Part shown: in pieces, positions 25,210 to 32,583 of the stretch | Layout: each line of letters starts with the position of its first letter | Numbering within the stretch: the stretch's first letter is position 1 | Assembly: GCA_039028975.1 (NCBI GenBank) | Contig: JBCCHB010000060.1 | Span: 1 to 64,000, forward strand | Source: JAHBNG01 sp039028975 | GTDB lineage: Bacteria > Chloroflexota > Anaerolineae > Caldilineales > Caldilineaceae | Direction: 5' to 3' | Length of the DNA: 64,000 nt | Translations under genes and position numbers: made by a program | Notes under the pieces: generated by a model | What the model was told of the DNA's origin: nothing | The model's database searches: none | Seen by the model: the letters and a program-made list of their open reading frames with translations, nothing else

Positions 25210-25884
25210 ATGCTTGAAAACGCATCATCTAGCCTCTTAGCGACACTGTCCAGTTTGTCCTTCCGGGAATATTTGGATCGTTGCCAACTATTCCGCAAAT
25301 TTCTAGAGAGTCGATATAATGAAGCCCGTTTAACGCCTGAGACTCAAAACTACTTCGTCAACTACCCTGATACGCTTCACTGGGTAGTCGTTGTGGAAGA
25401 AGAGAACCCAGATGTTCTAACTATACTACCTATCCTTCAACGGGTTATAGAGTGCTCCCATCGATTTCGGCTTCATATCTTTCAGGCCGAAGAAGAAAGC
25501 TCACTCCTCGAGTCATTGGTTGATGACGCAGATATCCCTGACGACTTGGTTGAAGTGGAGGTGCCACTTTTACTCCTCTTTGACGAAGATTGGAACTACC
25601 TTGCTTATTGGGGGCCGCGTCCCACAGAAGCCGATCACCAATTAGAACAATGGTTACAGGCCCATCCCAATTATGAAGAAATGGCGACAGATGATTCGCC
25701 AGATGCTCATGAGAACTATCTAACATTGATGACAGAACTAACAGGAACCATGCGTATTTGGTATAATAGTGGCCTTGACAAACAGTGCGTGACAGAGTTC
25801 TATGAGCTCCTGACTTCTCTTCAGGAGCCAAATCAGTTGGACATTTCTTATGATTCTGAAGATAGTTCGGAGCGGGTTGCGTAA
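25210..25884 (+). CDS. Thioredoxin-fold-like hypothetical protein
   Basis: This 224-aa soluble acidic protein follows the pattern of a thioredoxin-like family: a helix, the strand HWVVVVEEENPD, the helix ILPILQRVI, the strand RLHIFQAEE, and then VEVPLLLLFDEDWNYLAYWGPRP with the cis-Pro position. It lacks a CxxC pair, so redox catalysis is unlikely. The last 70 residues are helical. Its 3' end overlaps the start of the next gene by 35 bases, suggesting coupling. Assignment to the thioredoxin fold is from pattern only. Confidence 0.65.
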   Translation: MLENASSSLLATLSSLSFREYLDRCQLFRKFLESRYNEARLTPETQNYFVNYPDTLHWVVVVEEENPDVLTILPILQRVIECSHRFRLHIFQAEEESSLLESLVDDADIPDDLVEVEVPLLLLFDEDWNYLAYWGPRPTEADHQLEQWLQAHPNYEEMATDDSPDAHENYLTLMTELTGTMRIWYNSGLDKQCVTEFYELLTSLQEPNQLDISYDSEDSSERVA

Positions 25885-28228
25885 AGCGAGCCAAAGCACC
25901 AATTTTACGGTAGCCAATCGCCTCGTTGACACCCAGCTTACTTATCGGCACTTGGCTCGCCCGATTGCTCTTCTGCTCATCGCCCTCCTTGTACTGATTG
26001 TTTCAATTTGGCCTACTTGGGCTGCTGTTGAACTGTTAGAACCCTTTACGGTTAATGCATACGAAGATCAGCTTCACCTAAGCTGGGCAACCAAGGCCGA
26101 GTACAATATTGCTAGCTTTGAAGTCCTCTGCAAGGAGGCCGACGCTCCGGATACGAGTTATCAGCTAGTGCATTCGACCCTTGCACGGGGCAATGTTGAT
26201 GCGGGGGCATTCTATGACTTTACCATTCAGGACGGAATTGAACTAGGGACGCCCTACTGCTTTCGCCTCCGTGAAGTGACAACTGACGAGGAGCCTGGAG
26301 ATTATTTTGAGCAGTGCGGCTACGGCTTTGGTATCACGCCCACCCCTGGCCTTGCACCGACCCTTACGTCCATTCAACCTCCCACGCCAACCATTACTTC
26401 TACCGTATTCCTATCCCTAACCGTCACCGTAACCGGAACGCCCACAATAACTGGCACACCTACCATAACCGGAACGGCCACTGCAACATCCATTGCGGAC
26501 TCGCCAGTAGAACAGCCTACAGAAACGCCAACTCAAAGCCAGCAGAGTCCTATTGATTCACCAACCCCAACCTTTACCTCCGCACCTGCAGATGAGGCAA
26601 CATCCACCTTTACACCTACGCCAACAGACACTCCGACTACGGAGCCAACGTTCACACCTACCCTCACCCATACGCCTACCGTGTCGCCAACTGCAACACT
26701 GGCTGAATCGCCCACAGCCACCCCAACTACCTTGACCAATGATGCAGGAGCTGGGGATGATGACAATGACTTGGTGCTCAATCGGGATGAAGATCTGAAT
26801 GGTGATGGCGATTTTGGTAATGATGATACTGATGGGGACGGTATCCCCGACTTTCTGGATAATGATGATGATGGAGATGGGATTCCAACTTTTCAGGAAG
26901 ATATCAACGGTGCGCAAGATGATGCCATCAATGATACAGACGGGGATGGCATTCCTGATTACCGAGATAATGATGACGACAACGATTTGGTCCTGACCCG
27001 AAATGAGGATGTTAACCTAGATGGCAGTGCTTTTCTCGATGATACCGATGGGGATGGCACGCCAGATTATCGAGATAGTGATGATGACGGCGATGGCATA
27101 CCGACCCTTTCCGAAGATTTGGGTGAAGATGGCAACTTGGTAGGAGACGACACGGATGGAGATGGTCTGCCCAACTACCGCGATGCAGATGATGATGGAG
27201 ACGGTGTCCCTACATTTAATGAGGGAATCGGTGAGGATCTGGATCAGGATGGCCTATTAAATTATCTGGATGATGACGACGATGGCGACGGGATCTTAAC
27301 CTTATCTGAAGATGTCAATGGCGACGGCGACCCGACGAATGACAATACTGATGGTGCCATTGATCCTGGCGAAGATACCAGACCCGATTATTTGGATGAC
27401 GAAGATGACAACGATGCTATTCTGACTGCTGATGAAGATATCAACTCGAATGGCAACTTTCTAGATGACAACGAGGATGGTGATAACATACCAGCATACC
27501 TTGATCCAAATGATAAAGCGGCGTTGGAGGATGGAGGTGACAGTGACGATGATTCGCTTACGGATATCTTGGAGTGTCCCGCATTTCCCTGCGTAGATAC
27601 TGATGGGGACGGTTCACCCGACTACTATGATCCCGACGATGACGATGATGGGGTTGAGACCCGAGATGAAGATGCCAATGAAGACGGTATTCTCCTAAAT
27701 GATGATACCGACGCAGATGGCACGCCCGATTATTTGGATCCAGATACAAGCAATACTCGTGCCTCTATCAACAATGCTGTTGCAAACCGCGTCGTGGCCA
27801 GCAGCGTCGTAAACAACAACGCAGTGACCAATAGCGTATCCGGTGCCAGCATATCTATCAGTGGTCTCAATCGGCGATCCCGCATCGCCCAGGTTTCCAC
27901 GGTAACACCTACATCGAGCACAGTCCAAGAGTCGGAATCCGCTGAGGGCAGCCTGAGCGATGCCACGGTGAATAACGGCTACATTGTCATCACTCATACG
28001 CCCACCCCCCAGACTGCCTTAAACTTGCCCATCTTTACGCCCATACCCACATCTGTACCAGAAACCACAACCCTTCTGGGGCGGCTCGGCTTGGATGCCC
28101 CCATGTCGTTGAATCGCGAGAACCTCATTGGCATGATGCTCTGCTTCACATTTGCCACGGCAAGTGGGTTTGGGATTTTGGGACTAATTACCACGGGGAT
28201 ATATTTTCGCTTGCGAAGGCGAAGGTAA
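25850..28228 (+). CDS. Surface protein with FnIII-like domain and TSP3 calcium repeats
   Basis: This 792-aa protein has a membrane/signal segment (about 37-58). An FnIII-like domain (60-155) follows, with VNAYEDQLHLSWAT as in many Chloroflexota surface proteins, then a Thr/Pro-rich linker (160-300). Next come more than a dozen Asp-rich thrombospondin-type-3-like repeats (DTDGDGIPDY type, about 300-630), a Ser/Asn-rich stretch and a C-terminal membrane helix with RLRRRR. The topology is an extracellular, calcium-binding rod anchored at its C-terminus, possibly adhesive. The DNA of the repeats is itself repetitive. Start ATG 25850 overlaps the upstream gene; a later start inside the leader is possible. 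Confidence 0.8.
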   Translation: MILKIVRSGLRKASQSTNFTVANRLVDTQLTYRHLARPIALLLIALLVLIVSIWPTWAAVELLEPFTVNAYEDQLHLSWATKAEYNIASFEVLCKEADAPDTSYQLVHSTLARGNVDAGAFYDFTIQDGIELGTPYCFRLREVTTDEEPGDYFEQCGYGFGITPTPGLAPTLTSIQPPTPTITSTVFLSLTVTVTGTPTITGTPTITGTATATSIADSPVEQPTETPTQSQQSPIDSPTPTFTSAPADEATSTFTPTPTDTPTTEPTFTPTLTHTPTVSPTATLAESPTATPTTLTNDAGAGDDDNDLVLNRDEDLNGDGDFGNDDTDGDGIPDFLDNDDDGDGIPTFQEDINGAQDDAINDTDGDGIPDYRDNDDDNDLVLTRNEDVNLDGSAFLDDTDGDGTPDYRDSDDDGDGIPTLSEDLGEDGNLVGDDTDGDGLPNYRDADDDGDGVPTFNEGIGEDLDQDGLLNYLDDDDDGDGILTLSEDVNGDGDPTNDNTDGAIDPGEDTRPDYLDDEDDNDAILTADEDINSNGNFLDDNEDGDNIPAYLDPNDKAALEDGGDSDDDSLTDILECPAFPCVDTDGDGSPDYYDPDDDDDGVETRDEDANEDGILLNDDTDADGTPDYLDPDTSNTRASINNAVANRVVASSVVNNNAVTNSVSGASISISGLNRRSRIAQVSTVTPTSSTVQESESAEGSLSDATVNNGYIVITHTPTPQTALNLPIFTPIPTSVPETTTLLGRLGLDAPMSLNRENLIGMMLCFTFATASGFGILGLITTGIYFRLRRRR

Positions 28229-28320
28229 GTCGGTAGGTCGGTGGTCGGTAGGTCAGTGGTTAGATACCGAATACCGAATACCGATTCACTGAATACCGAT
28301 TTACCGAATACCGACTCACT
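28229..28320. repeat. Heptamer repeats GTCGGTA and ATACCGA
   Basis: The gap between convergent genes contains GGTCGGT-type units followed by repeated ATACCGA units interrupted by TTCACTGA and CTCACTGA. The two halves are roughly inverse complements, so a hairpin can form. Part of the window-wide heptamer repeat group. Confidence 0.75.
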
Positions 28321-28323
28321 GAT

Positions 28324-29742
28324 TCAAGCCCACGCTTCCTCCTTGGTCACAATCCGCTGAAATCCGCTACGGCTTTCGGCCATCTCGATGGTTGGTGCCG
28401 CTTCTCCAGCCTCTACCATACGCCGGATCAGTCGATCTCGTAGCACATTGGCTGTCTCGCGGTGGGAATCTAAACCTATGAGATTGGTCAATTCGTAGGG
28501 ATCATATTCCAGATCATAGAGATACTGCTCCACGTACTTGTCAGAACCAGCATCCTTCCCTCCATGTTTTTGGGGCGCATCTACGCCATACTTCCAGCGC
28601 TGGGTTCGTACTGCCCTCCCAACTTGGGCCTCGCTAATCTGAATAAATGCTTCCTCGGGCCACTCTGTCGACTCACGGCGGACTAGCGGCATAATCGAGC
28701 GACCCTGCATCTGTTCGGGCACAGGCAATCCTGCCGCATCCAGCAACGTGGGGGGCATGTCCAGCAGGCTAATCTGCTGCATGAGCTGACCACCGCCATT
28801 GAAGCCTGGACCAATGAGCGCTGTCGGAAGCCGGACTGAACTTTCGTGACAGGAGCGTTTGTATTCACCATTGCGGGTCTTGAAGTGGCAACCATGATCA
28901 GTCGTGTACAGAATGATCGTATTCTCCATCATGCCCAGACTCTTTAGCGCATCTATTGTGCGGCCCAATGCTTCATCCAACCGCTTAACCATGCCATAGT
29001 AGCCACCCAAATGCTGCTGGCTAGATCCACCCAGCGCAGCTAGATCGGGCGGCGTCCAGCGACCGGCATATTCTTCCCGATATCCATCCGGCGGTGGATA
29101 ATCATCCAGATGATTTTGGTGGTGAGGCTCAATGTATGAAACAAAGAGGAAGAAGGGATCCTCCTGGTGGCTGTCAATATAACGGATGACCGCGTCCGTC
29201 TGGCCATCTACCCGGTAGCCAGGTAATTTGACTGCTTCGCCATCATTGTCATACATGACCAGATTGTAGGCATCCGAGGTGAACTCAAGCAAGTTAGAGG
29301 CTAACCAGTAATCATAGCCGCCTCGCTCTTCCGGGGCTACAGGGCCAGCCGAGTCTCTTCCGGCCAAATGCCACTTGCCGATATATCCCGTATCATAGCC
29401 GCCCTCTTTGAAGAAGTGGGCCAACGTACGAGCATCCTGAGGCAAGGGAATCCCGTTGCGAAAGCAGCCCGTGGCGGTGGCGTATTGACCCGTCTGTAAG
29501 CAAGATCTGGCTGGGCCGCAGACGGGCTGGCAGGTACTGGTCTGATACAGGTGAGTGCCAGCTTGAGCCATTCGGTCAAAATTGGGCGTTAAGTTTAGTG
29601 GGTTGCCGTGAACGCCAGTGGTATCCCAGCGCTGCTGGTCACTAAAAAAGACGATAACGTTGGGGCGTTCAGCCTTGCTTTGTCTCTTCGCCATAGCATC
29701 TTGCTGTGATGCCGGTATCTGTTGGGGAGTAAATTGGGTCAT
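28324..29742 (-). CDS. Type I sulfatase
   Basis: This 472-aa sulfatase has the formylglycine signature CGPAR (Cys75, C-x-P-x-R). The N-terminal metal site is in FFSDQQRWDT, followed by TTDHGCHF, and EPHHQNH is a substrate/sulfate-site block. It resembles choline-sulfatase or heparan/iduronate-type sulfatases; substrate unknown. No signal peptide. The start at 29742 is supported by AAGGAGC six bases upstream. It needs a formylglycine-generating enzyme; the FGE-fold domain at 34.2-35.1 kb is a NACHT fusion with a diversified end and is not likely to be that enzyme. Confidence 0.9.
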   Translation of the reverse strand: MTQFTPQQIPASQQDAMAKRQSKAERPNVIVFFSDQQRWDTTGVHGNPLNLTPNFDRMAQAGTHLYQTSTCQPVCGPARSCLQTGQYATATGCFRNGIPLPQDARTLAHFFKEGGYDTGYIGKWHLAGRDSAGPVAPEERGGYDYWLASNLLEFTSDAYNLVMYDNDGEAVKLPGYRVDGQTDAVIRYIDSHQEDPFFLFVSYIEPHHQNHLDDYPPPDGYREEYAGRWTPPDLAALGGSSQQHLGGYYGMVKRLDEALGRTIDALKSLGMMENTIILYTTDHGCHFKTRNGEYKRSCHESSVRLPTALIGPGFNGGGQLMQQISLLDMPPTLLDAAGLPVPEQMQGRSIMPLVRRESTEWPEEAFIQISEAQVGRAVRTQRWKYGVDAPQKHGGKDAGSDKYVEQYLYDLEYDPYELTNLIGLDSHRETANVLRDRLIRRMVEAGEAAPTIEMAESRSGFQRIVTKEEAWA

Positions 29743-29818
29743 TGGTTGCTCCTTGGATGCTTATGCTTTGCATAGTTGAGCCTTTGATTTTATCATGGGA
29801 GCAGAAAGCAGGTAAATT

Positions 29819-30208
29819 ATGAAAAAACAACCATCACATTCAACCGACTCCATTTCCAACGACTCTGTTTCTATTCCCTCTGTTTCTATCACCTCTTTTT
29901 CTGTCTCGGTACGCCTCAACGGAGAACTAACGCGCTTGGCAGGCCGTGCCCGCATGAATGTTACGCTGAATAGCCCGGCCACTGTAGCCGATCTACTTGC
30001 TGAAGTGGCCTCTGACGAGCCGTCGATTGCCCACCGTCTTCACGTGGCCGTGCCGGTGATTGATGGACATCACGCAACCCAAGAACAAGAGGTCGTCCAA
30101 GGCCGGGAAGTTGCACTGCTTATGCCAGTGGCAGGAGGTAGCTACTGGGTCAAAGGCATGAAGTCAACGGTTAGCAGTAAGCAGCAACCCATAACCAGTG
30201 ACCAGTGA
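29819..30208 (+). CDS. MoaD/ThiS-like protein with extended ends
   Basis: The core (about residues 25-108) is a ubiquitin-like MoaD/ThiS domain: VSVRLNGELTRLAGRARMNV, TVADLLAEVA, and the terminal block ALLMPVAGG. Sulfur-carrier proteins normally end at this Gly-Gly. Here translation continues 21 residues (SYWVKGMKS...) into repeat-like sequence (CCAGTGA units) before a stop. The bases after GGAGG contain TAG in the next frame, so a one-base loss may have removed the stop. The N-terminus is an unusual Ser/Ile/Val repeat. It ends about 100 bases before the acetamidase gene and is probably in its operon. Confidence 0.7.
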   Translation: MKKQPSHSTDSISNDSVSIPSVSITSFSVSVRLNGELTRLAGRARMNVTLNSPATVADLLAEVASDEPSIAHRLHVAVPVIDGHHATQEQEVVQGREVALLMPVAGGSYWVKGMKSTVSSKQQPITSDQ

Positions 30209-30309
30209 CTTCTACTCTCACCCTACTGGAAACCGTTCACTGTTCGCTTTCTACTATTCGCTCCCCCTTTCCACGCAGTCCAACAATTTACTACACCAAG
30301 GAGACAAAA

Positions 30310-31665
30310 ATGGCAACAACGATGGAAGCAATGCAGACACCGGTCGGCGGGCCAGCTTCTACCAACGGGCACCCTGGCCACGAGACAGTCTACGTCAACC
30401 AATATGTGGATGGTATCCTTGACCCCAACAAACCTATGCTGGGTCCAGTCCGTGATGGAGGGCATATCATTGCCAACACGGCACCGGGTTGCTGGGGGCC
30501 TATGATTACCCCCCAGATTCGTGGTGGTCACGAAGTAACAGTGCCCGTGGCCGTGGCCGGAGCGGAAGTAGGAGACGCTATTGCCATTCGCATCAAGGAG
30601 ATCACGGTTACCTCTCTGGCTACTGCATCGGGCAACGATCAGTGGATGGAGAATCGTTTCTTGGGCGATCCATACGTGGCCGGCAAGTGTCCTGGCTGTG
30701 GCAAGGTCTATCCTGAATCAGTCATTCAGGGCATCGGCGAGACGGCCATCCGCTGTGCTGACTGCGGTGAAGATGTGGCCCCCTTTACCTTTACCAACGG
30801 CTACACCATCGGCTTTGACGGCAACCGAGATGTGGGCGTCACCCTCCACAAAGAGAAAGCAGAGGAAATTGCGAGTGAAGCCAACACCTACGCTGCCATG
30901 CCTGAAGGCTCCTGCCAGAATTCGATCCTCACCTTCGCACCCCATCATTTGGTTGGCTTGGTGGCTCGACTTCGCCCTTTCATGGGCCAACTAGGAACCA
31001 CGCCGTCCCACCCCATCCCAGATTCTCACAACGCTGGCGACTTTGGCTCCTTCCTGATCGGCGCACCCCACGAATATGCCCTGACGGCTGACCAACTGGT
31101 CCACCGCACCGACGGTCACATGGATATTGACGCCGTCCGAGCCGGTTCCATCCTCATCTGCCCAGTCAAGACGGCTGGTGGTGGCGTCTACATGGGAGAC
31201 ATGCACGCCCTCCAGGGTGATGGCGAGATTGCTGGCCACACCTGTGACGTCTCCGGCACAGTGACCCTCCAAGTACACCTGCTCAAGGGGCTCAACATCG
31301 ATGGCCCCATTCTCTTCCCCGTTTTGGAAGATCTGCCCTTCTTGGCCAAACCGCTAACCGCCGAAGAAAAACAAAAAGCGGAAACCCTGGCGGCAGAGTG
31401 GGGCGTCGATGCCATCGAAGAGTCGGCCCCCATCTCAGTCGTCGGGACGGGACCCGACCTCAACGCAGCCACCGACAACGGACTTGAACGAGCCGCAACC
31501 CTCCTGGGCGTGACCGTTCCCGAAATCAAGAACCGTGCCACCATCACCGGCGGTATCGAGATTGGTCGCCATCCTGGTGTTGTGCAGGTCACCTTCCGCG
31601 CACCACTGGATAAGTTGAATGAATTGGGGATGGGTGGATTTGTGAATGATATGTATGGGGCGTGA
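30310..31665 (+). CDS. Acetamidase/formamidase family protein with zinc-ribbon insert
   Basis: This 451-aa FmdA/AmdA-type amidohydrolase would hydrolyse short amides to carboxylate and ammonia. Family blocks are GPVRDGGHIIANTAPG, HPIPDSHNAGDFG and GDMHALQGDGE. An insertion carries two CxxC pairs (Cys127/130 and Cys149/152), likely a zinc ribbon. The end extends past the amidase core with a helical tail (LTAEEKQKAETLA). ATG 30310 is chosen because AAGGAGA lies six bases before it; the frame is open further upstream. Confidence 0.88.
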   Translation: MATTMEAMQTPVGGPASTNGHPGHETVYVNQYVDGILDPNKPMLGPVRDGGHIIANTAPGCWGPMITPQIRGGHEVTVPVAVAGAEVGDAIAIRIKEITVTSLATASGNDQWMENRFLGDPYVAGKCPGCGKVYPESVIQGIGETAIRCADCGEDVAPFTFTNGYTIGFDGNRDVGVTLHKEKAEEIASEANTYAAMPEGSCQNSILTFAPHHLVGLVARLRPFMGQLGTTPSHPIPDSHNAGDFGSFLIGAPHEYALTADQLVHRTDGHMDIDAVRAGSILICPVKTAGGGVYMGDMHALQGDGEIAGHTCDVSGTVTLQVHLLKGLNIDGPILFPVLEDLPFLAKPLTAEEKQKAETLAAEWGVDAIEESAPISVVGTGPDLNAATDNGLERAATLLGVTVPEIKNRATITGGIEIGRHPGVVQVTFRAPLDKLNELGMGGFVNDMYGA

Positions 31666-31666
31666 A

Positions 31667-31770
31667 GAGTGAAGAGTGAAGAGTGAACAGTAGTCGGTGG
31701 GTCGGTTGTCGATTTCTGATTACCGACCCACCGACCTACCGACCTACCGAACACCGGCCCATCGACCACC
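31667..31770. repeat. Heptamer repeats with perfect 14-bp inverted repeat
   Basis: AGAGTGA occurs three times after the acetamidase stop. Then GTCGGTGGGTCGGT (31693-31706) is complementary to ACCGACCCACCGAC (31722-31735), and further CCTACCGA units follow. The hairpin may end transcription but has no T-run. Confidence 0.7.
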
Positions 31771-31818
31771 TCCCCGTTCCCCATTGACAAACCAACTAGA
31801 AGTGACTACACTTGCCAT

Positions 31819-32583
31819 ATGAACATTTCTGACTGGCAATCCAACGTTCGCGAGCGGCTCTCCCTGCTTCTTCACAGAACAAATGCCACACTGCCCGATA
31901 CCGCCTATGGCCTAATCTCTGCTGCGGCACTGGCACCCTTGGTGAGCGCCATCGCGGCCAATGATCCGATGACGGCGTTCAGTGCCTTGGGCTTGGTGTT
32001 GAGCGGTGTGAGCGGGAATCTCCTGGCCAGTCAATTTGAGAAGTGGGTCAATGGACAAAATCAGGCCGATTCTGACGAGCAATTTCTCGCCACCCTGGCC
32101 AATGAGCTGACGACCAATGCCCGCAACGATGCGCAATGGCGAGACGCGCTGGATGAAATCCATCAGAAGATCGCCTCGCTGGCATTGGTCCAGCAGAGTG
32201 CTGATGACGAAACCCGCGCGTGGTTCATCCAAACCTTGCGGGCGGAACTGGTCCAATTGGGCAACCAAGAAATCTACGAGGGCGCGCTCAGCCAGATCGA
32301 AAACGCTGGTTCTGGTGCCGTACTCGTTGGTGAGGGCAATGTGGCCGGTGAGCGGGGCGTCGTTGCCCAAACCATCAAGGCCGATAAAGTTCATACAGGT
32401 GATGAGATCCACCATCACTACGGGGAATTGCAGGGCGAGACGGATGACGCTGACGAGCCGAGCCAGGACCTTATGAGGACCTATCTACGCACGCTGCTCA
32501 ATGAGTGTGAGGCACTTCCCCTGGCCGCCATGGGGGCGACATGGGTACCGGGCGCGAGATCTGTCTCGGTGATGTTTACGTAG
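31819..32583 (+). CDS. N-terminal part of split NACHT-FGE protein
   Basis: This 254-aa product is followed, in the -1 frame, by the NACHT gene at 32541. Residues 20-70 contain hydrophobic segments (GLISAAALAPLVSAIAA), then helices, a strand-rich linker (GSGAVLVGEGNVAGERG, typical of repeats preceding NACHT effectors) and YLRTLLNECEALPLAAMG. In related proteins this runs directly into the segment that opens the second frame (REICLGDVYVAL). A run of five G at 32529-32533 sits at the junction; one more G would restore one continuous protein. It is thus likely one gene with a frameshift, a -1 slip site or a sequencing error. Confidence 0.65.
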   Translation: MNISDWQSNVRERLSLLLHRTNATLPDTAYGLISAAALAPLVSAIAANDPMTAFSALGLVLSGVSGNLLASQFEKWVNGQNQADSDEQFLATLANELTTNARNDAQWRDALDEIHQKIASLALVQQSADDETRAWFIQTLRAELVQLGNQEIYEGALSQIENAGSGAVLVGEGNVAGERGVVAQTIKADKVHTGDEIHHHYGELQGETDDADEPSQDLMRTYLRTLLNECEALPLAAMGATWVPGARSVSVMFT

